Assembly: GCF_000368685.1 (NCBI RefSeq)
Contig: NZ_KB849628.1
Location: 326,442-390,441, forward strand
Direction of reading: 5' to 3'
Source of the DNA: Acinetobacter baylyi DSM 14961 = CIP 107474
GTDB taxonomy: Bacteria; Pseudomonadota; Gammaproteobacteria; Pseudomonadales; Moraxellaceae
DNA: 64,000 bases
In this document: piece by piece, positions 47,493 to 57,537 of the stretch
Numbering within the stretch: position 1 is the first letter of the stretch
How the letters are laid out: each line of letters opens with the position of its first letter
Program-made: the position numbers and the translations under genes
Notes under the pieces: model-generated
What the model saw: only the letters and a program-made list of their open reading frames with translations
The model's database searches: none
Told to the model about the DNA's origin: nothing

Positions 47493-48965
47493 TTATGGGT
47501 GATTCACCACATGATAAATCGCTTTGGCCATATCATAGGCCTGAATCCCTCGTTGCCCATTCTGAGCAAGTAAATCACCCGCTTGCGCATGTAAGGTTAC
47601 AACATCAGACAAACAAATTTGATCATCAAACTGTGCTTTCAGGCTAGCAATCATGCCTGCAAGCACGTCTCCCATTCCACCCGTCCCCATTCCCGCATTT
47701 CCAGCAGTACAAATCATGATTTTATCGTGAAATAAACTTAAACTTCCTGCGCCTTTGAGTACCCACGCACCATTGTAACGTTGCTGTAGCTGCCTAATTG
47801 CAGTAAAACGATCTTGTTCAATCTGCGCCACACTGATATCCAATAGTCGTGCTGCTTCCCCAGCATGCGGAGTCATATAAAAATTTTGGCCCAGCTTAAT
47901 GGACTGATCACTTAAAAACCAAAGTGCATCTGCATCTAATACCACATGTAATTTTTGCTGTTGATGTAATTGTTGAAACCAGACATCGAATGTTTGCTTC
48001 GCCCATTGATCTCGTCCTAAGCCCATTCCAAAACAGACTGCATCAATTTCTTTAAGTATCTGTTCAATCTCTTGTGCATCAATCTGATTAATATCTTTGA
48101 TCATGATATTAGGAGCACGTGCCAGAATCGCACTATGATGTAAAGCATCGCAAATCACGGTGACCTTCCCTGCACCTGCATGAAAAGCCGCCTCTGCAGC
48201 CATAATCACAGCTCCTCCCATATTTTTATGACCACCCACAACCAATACATGTCCGTAAGTGCCTTTGTGTCCAAAAGATTGTCTGATGGGAAGCTTCACT
48301 TGCTGAGTACTTAAATAAGCAAATGCTTGCAACATATTATCTTTAGGAATGAGTGAAATAAGCTCTAATTGGCCTACGTACTCTGTCGCCTGACCCGTAA
48401 ATAACCCTATTTTTTCTGCGAGAATGGTATAAGTTACATCTACCTTGATAGCGACAGGTAAACTGGCACCCGTATTGGCATTTAAGCCACTCGGAAGATC
48501 AACAGCAACTTTAAAACCTGATAAACGATTAAAATGATGAACAATAGATTGCCAGTTTTGATCCAACTCACGATTTAAACCGATTCCAAACAAAGCATCA
48601 ATATGACAATCATAGTCATTATTTACATCGAAATGGTTTGAAATAGGCAGCTGATTGGCATGGGCATCTGCCACAGCCTGTTTTAAATCTGTCGACTGTC
48701 CAGCAGGCATTGTAAATATCGAAATATTGTATCCTAAGCTTTTAAGATAAATCGCAATATAATAACCATCCCCAGCATTCTTTCCTGAGCCACACCAGAC
48801 TGCAATTTTTTTAATGCTTAGACTATTTTTTAAAATATGATGATGTAATTTTTGAGAAATCGCCCATGCTGCCTGCTGCATTAAACCAAGTGAAGAATTT
48901 TGTTGCTCGAACCAACGCTGCTCCCATGCTTGAATTTGTGTGCTGTGATAAACTGGCAACTGCAT
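47493..48965 (-). CDS. nnr: Bifunctional NAD(P)H-hydrate epimerase / ADP-dependent dehydratase
   Basis: This enzyme repairs hydrated NAD(P)H: the N-terminal YjeF_N domain (about residues 1-210) epimerises R and S forms and the C-terminal kinase-like domain (about 220-490) dehydrates the S form using ADP. The sequence shows GKNAGDGYYIA in the N-domain, and HKGTYGHVLVVGG, MTPHAGEAARLL and GTGGMGDVLAG in the C-domain. Length (490) matches the fused E. coli YjeF/Nnr. It converges on ruvC with a 5-base gap, and is divergent from queG. Confidence 0.94.
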   Translation of the reverse strand: MQLPVYHSTQIQAWEQRWFEQQNSSLGLMQQAAWAISQKLHHHILKNSLSIKKIAVWCGSGKNAGDGYYIAIYLKSLGYNISIFTMPAGQSTDLKQAVADAHANQLPISNHFDVNNDYDCHIDALFGIGLNRELDQNWQSIVHHFNRLSGFKVAVDLPSGLNANTGASLPVAIKVDVTYTILAEKIGLFTGQATEYVGQLELISLIPKDNMLQAFAYLSTQQVKLPIRQSFGHKGTYGHVLVVGGHKNMGGAVIMAAEAAFHAGAGKVTVICDALHHSAILARAPNIMIKDINQIDAQEIEQILKEIDAVCFGMGLGRDQWAKQTFDVWFQQLHQQQKLHVVLDADALWFLSDQSIKLGQNFYMTPHAGEAARLLDISVAQIEQDRFTAIRQLQQRYNGAWVLKGAGSLSLFHDKIMICTAGNAGMGTGGMGDVLAGMIASLKAQFDDQICLSDVVTLHAQAGDLLAQNGQRGIQAYDMAKAIYHVVNHP

Positions 48966-48992
48966 TTGATTCCCTCAATAATTTATTCGTTT

Positions 48993-50096
48993 ATGTCTTT
49001 TTATCAGTCCAAGCCACATGACAACATTCCTGTTCAACAATACGATTCTTTAGAACTGAAACAATGGATTAAAGAACAGGCACTGTCGCTCGGCTTTTCT
49101 GATTGTGTCATTGCCAAGCCAGATGCTCAAGATCAAATGCCGCGTTTTCAAGAATATTTAAAGCGCGGGTATCATGCGGATATGCATTATCTGGAAGAAA
49201 ATTTAGATAAACGCGCTAACCCCAAGCTGCTTGTTCCTGGCACACAAAGTATTATTTGTGTGAGGATGAACTATCTGGTTGAATCTCCAAAGCCCAGATA
49301 CATACCCGAACAACCTAATAGCGCCATTATTGCTCGTTACGCAAGAGGACGAGATTATCATAAGGTGATGCGTGGGCGATTAAAAACGTTGGCGAGTAAA
49401 ATTCGTGAAAAAGTTGGAGAGTTTGAATCGCGACCTTTTGCCGATTCTGCGCCTATTTTTGAAAAATCTTTAGCAGAAAGTGCAGGTATGGGTTGGACAG
49501 GTAAACACACCCTGCTCATTCATAAAAAGTCAGGCTCTTTTTTTGTATTGGGTGAATTATTTACTTCTCTAGAGCTCCCTTTTGATCAACCCGCAACCGC
49601 GCATTGTGGCTCATGTAGTGCTTGTATTGATATCTGTCCAACCCAAGCAATTGTTGAGCCGTATATGCTTGATGCACGCAAGTGCATTGCTTACCTAACA
49701 ATTGAATATAAAGGGATTATCCCAGAAGAGTTGCGCGAGGGAATTGGAAATCGCATTTTTGGCTGCGATGACTGTCAGCTCATTTGTCCCTGGAATAGTT
49801 TTGCTAAAATAGCGACTATTCCAGATTTTAATCCACGCCATGGACTTGATAACATTTCTCTTTTGGAGATCTGGAGATGGGATGAGGCTACATTCTTGGC
49901 AAACACAGAAGGTAGCCCGATTCGACGCACAGGTTTTCAATCATTTAAACGCAATATCGCAATTGGTTTAGGAAATGCACCTTATTCCATCGATATTATC
50001 GAAGCACTTGAAAAAGCACGCGATCAACATGATGAAATCGTGCAAGTTCATATCGATTGGGCAATTCAACAACAATTAAATAAACAATTGCTATGA
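48993..50096 (+). CDS. queG: Epoxyqueuosine reductase
   Basis: QueG reduces epoxyqueuosine in tRNA to queuosine using cobalamin and two 4Fe-4S clusters. The 367-residue protein has two cysteine clusters: CGSCSACIDICPTQAI and, later, CDDCQLICPWN. The Asp in FADSAPIFEKSLAESAGMGWTGKHT (core ADSAPIFEK) is the catalytic acid region. ATG 48993 is chosen; a longer frame from 48900 enters the divergent nnr gene. The gene is divergent from nnr, an arrangement common in proteobacteria. Confidence 0.95.
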   Translation: MSFYQSKPHDNIPVQQYDSLELKQWIKEQALSLGFSDCVIAKPDAQDQMPRFQEYLKRGYHADMHYLEENLDKRANPKLLVPGTQSIICVRMNYLVESPKPRYIPEQPNSAIIARYARGRDYHKVMRGRLKTLASKIREKVGEFESRPFADSAPIFEKSLAESAGMGWTGKHTLLIHKKSGSFFVLGELFTSLELPFDQPATAHCGSCSACIDICPTQAIVEPYMLDARKCIAYLTIEYKGIIPEELREGIGNRIFGCDDCQLICPWNSFAKIATIPDFNPRHGLDNISLLEIWRWDEATFLANTEGSPIRRTGFQSFKRNIAIGLGNAPYSIDIIEALEKARDQHDEIVQVHIDWAIQQQLNKQLL

Positions 50097-50151
50097 TATT
50101 AAAAAATGATGTTTTTTGCCCTTCGGCTTTGGCACGTTTTCTGTATGATTG

Positions 50152-50167
50152 TGCATTAGTAAATGCA
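50152..50167 (+). promoter_or_regulatory. Candidate operator upstream of bioB
   Basis: A palindrome TGCATT-AGTA-AATGCA (50152-50167) lies 20 bases before the preferred bioB ATG and directly after a -10-like TATGAT (50144-50149). Biotin-operon repressors often bind such a site; the identity of the repressor is not visible. Confidence 0.4.
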
Positions 50168-50186
50168 ATCATCATGGACTATGACA

Positions 50187-51176
50187 ATGACATTACGTAA
50201 TGATTGGACTCGTGACGAAATCCAAGCACTCTACGATCAACCTTTTTTAGATTTGGTATTTCAGGCACAACAAGTGCATCGTGAGCATTTTTCTGCCAAC
50301 ACGATTCAAGTAAGTACGTTATTATCAATCAAGACAGGAAAATGCCCTGAAGATTGTAAATATTGTTCTCAATCTGCACATTATGATTCCAAATTAGAAG
50401 CAGAAAAGCGTATTGCTGTAGATAAAGTAATTTCTGAAGCAAAAGCTGCAAAAGATTCAGGTTCATCTCGCTTCTGTATGGGTGCAGCGTGGCGTAACCC
50501 TCATGAACGCGATATGCCTTATGTGTTGGAAATGGTACGAGAAGTAAAAGCGTTAGGCTTGGAAACATGTATGACACTGGGTATGCTGAATCAATCACAA
50601 GCCGAGCGTTTAAGTGATGCTGGATTGGATTATTACAATCATAATTTAGATACTTCACGTGAATATTACAATAACATTATTAGTACTCGTACTTTTGATG
50701 ATCGTTTAAATACGCTAGATCATGTCCGCAGCGCAGGCATGAAAGTATGTAGTGGTGGTATTGTGGGCTTGGGTGAACAGAAACAAGACCGAATTGGTTT
50801 GTTACATGAGCTTGCTACGCTTCCAATTCATCCTGAGTCTGTACCAATCAATATGTTGGTTCCAATTGAAGGCACCCCATTGGCTGACGTAGAAAAACTA
50901 GATGTAACTGAGTGGATTCGCACAATTGCAGTTGCACGTATTATCATGCCGTATAGCTATATTCGCCTTTCTGCTGGCCGTGAATCTTTGAGCGATTCAG
51001 ATCAAGCGCTTGCTTTTATGGCTGGTGCTAACTCATTATTCTCTGGCGATAAGTTACTGACGACACCAAATGCAGGTGAAGGTAAAGATCAGGTCTTGTT
51101 TGCAAAATTAGGCCTTGTTGCAGAAAAACCAAAAGTATCTGTGCGCGCTATGGCTGTCGATGCAATGTCAGCTTAA
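50187..51176 (+). CDS. bioB: Biotin synthase
   Basis: BioB inserts sulfur into dethiobiotin, the last step of biotin synthesis, as a radical-SAM enzyme with 4Fe-4S and 2Fe-2S clusters. The 329-residue protein has the radical-SAM motif CPEDCKYC (in [17 protein letters not shown]), then [13 protein letters not shown] and the [11 protein letters not shown] segment of the barrel. ATG 50187 gives MTLRNDWTR, the start I recall for Acinetobacter BioB; ATG 50163 and 50181 are in frame and possible. Other bio genes are absent here, so bioB stands apart from bioA-bioF-type genes. Confidence 0.95.
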   Translation: MTLRNDWTRDEIQALYDQPFLDLVFQAQQVHREHFSANTIQVSTLLSIKTGKCPEDCKYCSQSAHYDSKLEAEKRIAVDKVISEAKAAKDSGSSRFCMGAAWRNPHERDMPYVLEMVREVKALGLETCMTLGMLNQSQAERLSDAGLDYYNHNLDTSREYYNNIISTRTFDDRLNTLDHVRSAGMKVCSGGIVGLGEQKQDRIGLLHELATLPIHPESVPINMLVPIEGTPLADVEKLDVTEWIRTIAVARIIMPYSYIRLSAGRESLSDSDQALAFMAGANSLFSGDKLLTTPNAGEGKDQVLFAKLGLVAEKPKVSVRAMAVDAMSA

Positions 51177-51192
51177 GTTCAGACGATAAAAT

Positions 51193-51220
51193 AGCCCTCA
51201 AATAATTTGAGGGCTGTTTT
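51193..51220. terminator. Bidirectional terminator after bioB
   Basis: A perfect 10-bp stem (51193-51202 with 51206-51215) with a 3-base loop and T residues lies between bioB and a convergent small gene. Confidence 0.85.
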
Positions 51221-51431
51221 ATATCGATGTCACTAAATTTCCATATTTTGCAGTTAAATACATCCCTTCTCGAATCAGATCTTCACCTAATGCGTGACAT
51301 ACCCGTAGTTGGCCTGTTGATGTATCGTAATGAAATGAATCAAAAATATCCTGATGTTTTAGAAGCGACAAAATAGTTTGAGCAAAGTCTTCTTGGACAA
51401 TATGGTGGTTTAGATCAGATAACGCCTTCAT
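51219..51431 (-). CDS. Small protein of unknown function
   Basis: The 70-residue soluble protein (MKALSDLNHHIVQEDFAQTI at the start) has a helix followed by a beta-hairpin-like FDSFHYDTSTGQLRV and the tail LGEDLIREGMYLTAKYG. GGAG lies before ATG 51431. No family is recognised. It sits at the edge of a large A/T-rich, gene-poor stretch. Confidence 0.65.
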   Translation of the reverse strand: MKALSDLNHHIVQEDFAQTILSLLKHQDIFDSFHYDTSTGQLRVCHALGEDLIREGMYLTAKYGNLVTSI

Positions 51432-51719
51432 TTCTCAACACTCCTACAAATTTCAACTAATAATTATATAACTTTAAGTAATAAGTTTTATAAAAATTAA
51501 ATTTTATTATTATACCTTCTTTATATTTTAAAATTATTACATTTAATAATTTTTAAGTATTTATATCCCATTAAAAAATTATCCAATTTTATTGATATTA
51601 ATTTAATTTTAAGATTATAGTTATTACATATCATAAACTTAATTATTTTTTATCAAAAAGTCACATACTCTTTAGAAAATGTGATTTATTTTACTTTTTA
51701 TACTTAAGGGGACTAAAAA
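51432..51719. other. A/T-rich intergenic stretch
   Basis: About 290 bases between a leftward and a rightward small gene, extremely A/T-rich. I see no RNA or repeat; promoters for both genes should lie here. Confidence 0.5.
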
Positions 51720-51920
51720 ATGAATGCATTAGATATTATAGTATTAGCTATATTTTTCTCAATGTGTATTTTAGCTATAATTTTTCTTATTCTTGCCATA
51801 TTTTGTACAAGTAAGCTTTTCTTTTTTATTATATTTTTCTTACTTGTATTTTGTCTTTTTTTATTTAAAAAAGAATTTTACCGGACTTTTTTAATATTTA
51901 AAAAAGATAAAGATAAATAA
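51720..51920 (+). CDS. Small two-helix membrane protein
   Basis: The 66-residue product has two hydrophobic helices (about residues 5-28 and 33-50) and a charged Lys/Asp tail. AAGGGG upstream of ATG 51720 makes translation likely. I recognise no family. It could be a toxin-like or regulatory membrane peptide, but nothing next to it (no antisense RNA or partner) supports that. Confidence 0.6.
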   Translation: MNALDIIVLAIFFSMCILAIIFLILAIFCTSKLFFFIIFFLLVFCLFLFKKEFYRTFLIFKKDKDK

Positions 51921-52385
51921 AAATTCATATTCTTTTACACTTTAATAAATTAGATAAATATTTACCAATCAAACAACTCCAAAATAAAATAATTTGGATA
52001 TTTATTATAATAATAAATATCCATTAATTTTTTTTAATTATAAAATTCTTATTTTATAAAATTTAATCAATTAATAAAATCTTATTGAGAATGATGAATT
52101 TATTAGGAAATAAGCAGACAATTATTTATTTTTAATCTATCAAGCTACTGACCTATACAAATGATCTGCCTATATCTACTCTCAATAAGAGAGATAGTTA
52201 GATTTTTTAGATTTAAAGCAAAGTTAATTAATTTTAAATCATTTAAAATCATATGTTTATTTTGCCTTTAGCGTGAATAATCATCAATTGTTTTTATGAG
52301 CTTTAATAGATATTGCAATGTAAAAAAATATTATGTAGAATCGGCATCAAGTTAAAGTATTGTATTAATTATACTTAACTTTAAA
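51921..52385. other. A/T-rich non-coding stretch before the tRNA gene
   Basis: No gene or convincing structure is seen. A weak hairpin around CTCTC-AATAA-GAGAG (52179-52193) is too small to call. TATACT (52370-52375) could be the tRNA -10. Confidence 0.5.
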
Positions 52386-52462
<77 letters not shown>

Positions 52463-52472
52463 TACAAAACAT

Positions 52473-52506
52473 CCACTTAGGTGTACTAATCCTAAGTGGT
52501 TTTTTT
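52473..52506 (+). terminator. Rho-independent terminator of the tRNA gene
   Basis: A perfect 9-bp stem (52473-52481 with 52491-52499) with a 9-base loop is followed by seven T residues. Confidence 0.92.
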
Positions 52507-53451
52507 ATGTTTGAAATTTTTGTAATCAATATCTAGTAACTTTAATTTTTATATTAAGATAGCTTGCATGATGAAATACATTTATCCCACATAGTACAAA
52601 TAAAAAGAGAATTTGTTTAGTGTGATTTATTAGGACTTCCATTCAAATAAAGAAAAGTAACAAATCTATTAAATCCACTAAAACACATTACCCATCTATC
52701 CTATCTAATACCTATAACTACCTACATAGCTATATCTAGACTCAACAAACATAGTAGATAGTTATTATGTATAAATTTATAATTATATTATTAATTGGGA
52801 AAAATCGAACTGAAATATGATGAGAAAAATAGTTTAATAGAATATATATAATTATCAAAACAATCTAAATCATGTAAAAATTCAATCCTACATTTCTTGC
52901 TTATTTTTAACATTTTATTTATTAAGAATACATTCAAAACTAGCAAATGAAAAATTGGTTTAATACTGATCTATCAATCCAGAAGATTAGCTAATAATAT
53001 AAAATCAATATACACCCACCAATCAAGATACCCTTTTACTACTATTTCCAGAAAAATAATCATTAATTTAAAACCAAATAAATATAAATTTAAACTATAT
53101 AATTTTTTGGAAATTGTATACATATATGCACAAAAAATTCCTTATTCAAATCTTCTCTCTCAACTCCGACTAATCTTAAAATCTATATTTTTCTAGATTA
53201 ATAATTAATATAATTGAATATAAGTATAGTAGAACAGCACACCAACTGATAAAGAGAATAATAATAATTATCATGTACTTGTGTTTCTAATTTTTACAAA
53301 TCTTAAATCATTTATCCTATTCATCTGTAATTAATTTTTATAAAAATATCAAATAAGGAATGAGCGGTAGATTTAATCAGTTTTAGTTTAAAAAAATTAA
53401 TGTGCCAGATTTATAACGTAACCCTAATTAAATAAGTTGAGGAACCTACCC
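52507..53451. other. 945-base A/T-rich stretch without genes
   Basis: No frame with a ribosome site, tRNA or RNA structure is visible. No copy of the tRNA 3' end is found that would mark an integration site. A sequence with 14 of 19 matches to a Fur box (53257-53275) lies about 180 bases before the ferritin-like gene, but in such A/T-rich DNA this is weak evidence. Confidence 0.5.
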
Positions 53452-53982
53452 ATGTCAAATGTAGAATTTACAGATATTGCAACATTAAGAAAGAGAGCAC
53501 GTCAGCACGTTGAAGAAGGTGCTGTAACAGAAGGTTATCAAGCAGATCGAGAAAAAATTCTTAACCTTTTAAATGAAGCACTTGCAACCGAGCTCATTTG
53601 TGTTTTGCGTTATAAACGCCACTACTTTATGGCTCAAGGTATTAAAGCCTCTGTGGCTGCAGCTGAATTTCTTGAACATGCAAATCAGGAAGCAACGCAT
53701 GCAGACAACATTGCCGAACGAATCGTTCAATTAGGAGGTGAACCGAACTTTAATCCTAGAGGTTTAGAAGAACGATCACATGCAGAATATGTAGAAGGTC
53801 ACACACTTAAAGAAATGGTTACCGAAGATTTGGTTGCTGAGCGTATTGCAATCGACTCTTATCGAGAAATTATTCAATACATTGGTGACAAAGACCCTAC
53901 AACCCGCAGAATACTCGAAGATATCCTTGCTCAAGAGGAAGAACATGCAGATGATATGGCAGATATTTTAAGTGATCTATAA
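53452..53982 (+). CDS. Ferritin-like protein (bacterioferritin/Dps superfamily)
   Basis: The 176-residue protein is a four-helix ferritin-like protein. The expected metal-ligand Glu and His residues are seen in EALATELICVLRYKRHYFM, EFLEHANQEATHADN, MVTEDLVAERIAIDSYREII and ILAQEEEHADDM (E..H pairs). It probably stores or oxidises iron in the cytoplasm. TTGAGGAACC upstream supports ATG 53452; the frame from 53437 merely includes that site. Being next to a siderophore receptor fits iron handling. It is not a classical Bfr: the first helix is extended and the heme Met is not obvious. Confidence 0.85.
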   Translation: MSNVEFTDIATLRKRARQHVEEGAVTEGYQADREKILNLLNEALATELICVLRYKRHYFMAQGIKASVAAAEFLEHANQEATHADNIAERIVQLGGEPNFNPRGLEERSHAEYVEGHTLKEMVTEDLVAERIAIDSYREIIQYIGDKDPTTRRILEDILAQEEEHADDMADILSDL

Positions 53983-54213
53983 AATTATCTTTTAACAGCT
54001 TAATGACTTGATCCAATTAATAATACACATACCATTCAGACTGAAACTATTGAATTCAATACAATTTTTCAGTCTTGTTTGGTAATATTATCTGACGAAC
54101 AAAAACATATTACTGTCTTACAAAATAAAAAGTCGAATGAGAAAGAAATTTTCGACTTACATTTAACTTAGAATTATATTTTAGTTTTATCTTGAATATA
54201 AATTGTAAATAAA

Positions 54214-54232
54214 GATAATAAGAATCACTTTT
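54214..54232 (+). promoter_or_regulatory. Candidate Fur box before the siderophore receptor
   Basis: GATAATAAGAATCACTTTT matches the 19-base consensus Fur box at 14 positions and lies 26 bases before the receptor ATG, a position where Fur would block transcription when iron is plentiful. Confidence 0.55.
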
Positions 54233-54257
54233 AATTTCTTTCTTTTTCGGGTAAACC

Positions 54258-56426
54258 ATGCGTAAGCACCCACTCTCCACTTCTATTTCATTAATCTTAT
54301 TTTTTGGAATTTCTACTTCGGTTTGGGCTGCGGAAGAAGAAAAAAATATAGAGAATCAAACCTCCAATGTTTTACCTGTAATTTCTCTAAAGGCAGAATC
54401 AAATCAACAAAAATATGCTGCAACGCAAGCACGTTCAGCACTCAAGTCGGATGCACCATTATTTAAAACACCACAATCTGTCAGTGTAATTACAAAAGAG
54501 CAACTCGATCAAAAGCAAGCGACCACGCTTTCACAAGCCATCAATGGTGTTGCTGGGGTAAGTGCTGGCTATTTAGGGCGCAGAGGATGGGACGATTTTA
54601 TTATCCGTGGCCAAAACTCGTCTGATCAAGTCTATATCGATGGTCTCAGACAAAGCCAATCACCTGCAGATGGTGTTGCGGTTGATTTGTCTGGTATGGA
54701 TCAAGTTCAGGTCATTAAGGGACCAGCCTCTGTCAATTTTGGATTGGTACAGCCAGGTGGCATGGTCAATTTAGTCACCAAACGCCCGCAAGCCGAGAAT
54801 TTTGCAAATGCCGCTCTCACCTACGGAAGCTATAACTTCAAGCAAGCGACGTTTGATCTGAATTATGCTCCAAAGCAAACTGAAAAAGGCGCATTTAGAC
54901 TGACAGGCCGTATTTCCGATCAAGACGATCCAACCGACTACGTATATTTTAAAAATTTTTATATCTCGCCTTCTTACAATTTCGATTTAGGCGATAAAGC
55001 TGAACTCTCGGTCATCGCCAGCTATCAACATCGAGAATATTTACGTCAGCAAGGCTTACCTGTCATTGGTACCTTAAAATCCAATCCAAATGGCGCAATA
55101 GATCGAAGCTTATATTTGGGTGAACCAACTTTTGGTGGCTACGAGGCTGATGTTTACCGTACTGGCTGGAATTATAAATACAAGTTTGATAATGGCTGGA
55201 CATTCAACCAAAATGCCGCAGTTCAGCAACTAAAATCGACTGGTCGAGTCGTCTTTACGCAAACTGGAACCAATTTCTGGGTAGGCACAACACCAGCCTA
55301 CACTACACTCAGTCGTACTAATAATGGTCGCTACCAGAGTCACGACACACTGACCTACTCATTAGACAATAGCTTCCAGCGTGCATTTAATTTTTTGGGT
55401 ATGCAGCATGATCTGAGCATTGGTGTCGATGCCATGCAATCAAAAGATGATTATGTTAATGATCGTTATACTACTGGCAGTCTCAATATTTACAATCCCG
55501 TCTATGGGCAAGCAGTCAAATATGTAGCGGCCAACAGTACCGAAGATATTAACCGTTTACGCTATAGCGGTTTGTATGTCCGTGATCGTATTAACCTGAC
55601 CGATCAACTGGTGCTTAGCCTTGCAGGACGTCAGGACTGGGCCGAGGTTTCAACGCAAAATGTTTCAAAATCAGGCATTGCAGCTAAAGGATTGACTGAC
55701 CAAAACTCATACAACAAATTTACTGGAAATGTTGGCCTACTTTATAGCATTAATGATGTAATCGCCCCTTATGCCAGTTATGCAACCTCATTTCTTCCAA
55801 ATACCCGTAGTGATGTCAATGGTAACATTCTCGCACCTGAAACAGGCCAACAAACAGAAATCGGAGTTAAACTGCAAAGTCCGAATCAGTTGATTCAGGG
55901 TAGCCTGGCCTTATACGATTTACGTCGTCAAAACGTTGCGGTCAGTGATCCAAATAATACTTCTGCATATGTACTTAATGGCGAGCAATTAACTCGAGGC
56001 ATAGAAGCAGAGTTGAGTGCCACCCTCATTGAACATATGCGCGTAACGGCAAGTTTTAGTCATATGTTTGATTCTAAAATTACCAAAGATTCGGTTGCAA
56101 GCAATGTGGGTGTAGCACTGGATAATGTGCCTCAAAATAGCTACAGCCTGTCATCGCGCTATTATTTGACTGATTTAACATCGGGATGGTTTGTCGGTGC
56201 TGGCATTCGTGGTGAGAGTTCGAAATCGTATAAAGGGCTTGATGTACACACGCCATCTTACTTACTTTACGATGCCGAAGCTGGGTATGATGCGACACGT
56301 TGGGGCGCACAATTGTCGATTAAAAACCTGTTTGATAAAGATTACTACGCAGGTTTACTCAATGCCAATATGGTAACTCTCGGTGATCCACGTCAAATTA
56401 ATTTCACCGTAAAGTTTAAATATTAA
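54258..56426 (+). CDS. TonB-dependent siderophore receptor
   Basis: The 722-residue outer-membrane protein imports a ferric siderophore with TonB energy. A signal peptide ends at VWAA. The plug domain follows, with the TonB-box region and FKTPQSVSVITKEQL, the DGLRQSQSPADG loop and KGPASVNFGLVQPGGMVNLVTKRPQ (core VNFGLVQPGGMVNLV). The remainder is the 22-strand barrel, ending in a Phe-Lys-Tyr C-terminus as outer-membrane proteins do. The ligand cannot be told; FhuA/FpvA-like hydroxamate receptors are similar. A Fur-box candidate precedes it and a strong terminator follows, so it is a single gene. Confidence 0.94.
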   Translation: MRKHPLSTSISLILFFGISTSVWAAEEEKNIENQTSNVLPVISLKAESNQQKYAATQARSALKSDAPLFKTPQSVSVITKEQLDQKQATTLSQAINGVAGVSAGYLGRRGWDDFIIRGQNSSDQVYIDGLRQSQSPADGVAVDLSGMDQVQVIKGPASVNFGLVQPGGMVNLVTKRPQAENFANAALTYGSYNFKQATFDLNYAPKQTEKGAFRLTGRISDQDDPTDYVYFKNFYISPSYNFDLGDKAELSVIASYQHREYLRQQGLPVIGTLKSNPNGAIDRSLYLGEPTFGGYEADVYRTGWNYKYKFDNGWTFNQNAAVQQLKSTGRVVFTQTGTNFWVGTTPAYTTLSRTNNGRYQSHDTLTYSLDNSFQRAFNFLGMQHDLSIGVDAMQSKDDYVNDRYTTGSLNIYNPVYGQAVKYVAANSTEDINRLRYSGLYVRDRINLTDQLVLSLAGRQDWAEVSTQNVSKSGIAAKGLTDQNSYNKFTGNVGLLYSINDVIAPYASYATSFLPNTRSDVNGNILAPETGQQTEIGVKLQSPNQLIQGSLALYDLRRQNVAVSDPNNTSAYVLNGEQLTRGIEAELSATLIEHMRVTASFSHMFDSKITKDSVASNVGVALDNVPQNSYSLSSRYYLTDLTSGWFVGAGIRGESSKSYKGLDVHTPSYLLYDAEAGYDATRWGAQLSIKNLFDKDYYAGLLNANMVTLGDPRQINFTVKFKY

Positions 56427-56437
56427 TCTAATAATTT

Positions 56438-56467
56438 AAAACTGGCGCAATCATTTGCGCCAGTTTT
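56438..56467 (+). terminator. Rho-independent terminator of the receptor gene
   Basis: A perfect 13-bp stem (56438-56450 with 56455-56467) with a 4-base loop and T tail lies 11 bases past the stop. Confidence 0.92.
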
Positions 56468-56498
56468 CCTTTATCTTAAGAGTATTAAAAATAATATT

Positions 56499-56597
56499 CT
56501 AACGTTGCTGTTGATTCGGATTTTTCTGTTGCTGATCCTGATATTGCTAACGCTGTTGATCAGACTACTGATTCTTTTATTGATTTTGCTTATTCAT
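56499..56597 (-). pseudogene. Decayed Gln/Asn-rich micro-gene with three Gln-to-stop codons
   Basis: The minus strand from ATG 56597 reads MNKQNQ-stop-KNQ-stop-SDQQR-stop-QYQDQQQKNPNQQQR and then a stop. All three internal stops (TAA, TAG, TAG) differ from Gln codons (CAA, CAG, CAG) by one C-to-T change, inside a 32-codon Gln/Asn-rich frame. Such small Gln-rich proteins occur in Acinetobacter. The run of one-step changes points to decay. No ribosome site is left. It lies between the receptor terminator and the acyltransferase gene. Confidence 0.5.
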
Positions 56598-56823
56598 AAC
56601 TTTTTATATCGCGTATATATAACCCAACCTAAGTTTGTGTAAATCAATTCACTAGTACGCATCTATAAGTCCAGATTTCATTTATTATATATTTCCTCTT
56701 CTTGTTATCCATAGTGCCATACATTCAATTCACCTTATACCTTTTAAATGCATGCAACGTTAAAAGCCTTGTCTTTTCAATCAAGCTATTTAGAATATTG
56801 CGATCTTTTTAGATCTCACGTTT

Positions 56824-57372
56824 ATGAAAAAACAAATTGCAAAATCCATTTTTAAACTTTCTGGATGGACCTACCATATTGAACCCAATATTGTTGAAAA
56901 TAAGCAAGTCATCATCGGATTTGAGCATACCTCCAATCTCGATGCGGTCCTTTCAATTGCATTGTTTGAAATTCTAGATTTAAAAATTCATACACTCATT
57001 AAAAAAGAACTTTTCAAAGGCCCTTTAAAACCTTTACTTCAAAAGCTTGGTGGAATTCCTGTAGATCGTGCGTCTAAATCTGACATCGTTTCTCAGATGG
57101 TTCGATTATTCGATCAAAATGAGAGCTTCAATTTAGTCATTGCACCTGAAGCAACACGTGCAAAAGATGGCACTCAAAGAAAACCAATACGTACTGGATT
57201 TTGGCATATCGCAGCTGCGGCTAACGTACCTATTGTGCTTATGTATGCAAATGCAAAGACCAAACAAGGTGGAATCCTTGGAAAAATTCAACCGAACAAT
57301 CTTGATGAAGATCTGAAAACTATTCAGAAACTATATAAAGAAAAAGTAGGCTTAGATATTTGTATCGGATAA
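56824..57372 (+). CDS. 1-acyl-sn-glycerol-3-phosphate acyltransferase-like protein (PlsC family)
   Basis: The 182-residue protein has the catalytic HX4D motif HTSNLD (His35, Asp40) and a PEATR version of the EGTR substrate motif (IAPEATR) near residue 121, with GGIPVDR at 76-82. This is the PlsC/LPLAT fold without long membrane segments, so it is a short, peripheral acyltransferase. The acyl acceptor may be a lysophospholipid or other lipid. No close operon partner is seen. Upstream, 350 bases hold a terminator and a decayed micro-gene. Confidence 0.87.
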   Translation: MKKQIAKSIFKLSGWTYHIEPNIVENKQVIIGFEHTSNLDAVLSIALFEILDLKIHTLIKKELFKGPLKPLLQKLGGIPVDRASKSDIVSQMVRLFDQNESFNLVIAPEATRAKDGTQRKPIRTGFWHIAAAANVPIVLMYANAKTKQGGILGKIQPNNLDEDLKTIQKLYKEKVGLDICIG

Positions 57373-57537
57373 ATCGCTAATTGCTGAACGATATTTAAAA
57401 TTTAATTTTATTATCCCGAGCGGCGCTATTCGATTATTTTCTTAACCACTTGCTACTTTCTACAAAAAAAGAGCTTGTGATAGAATTACATTATTTGATC
57501 TGGTAATGGTACCAATCTGTAAGGAGCATATTTCAAC

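Noticed and set aside
53257..53275. Fur box before the ferritin-like gene
   Set aside because: 14 of 19 matches, but in about 80 percent A/T DNA and 180 bases from the gene, so chance is likely.
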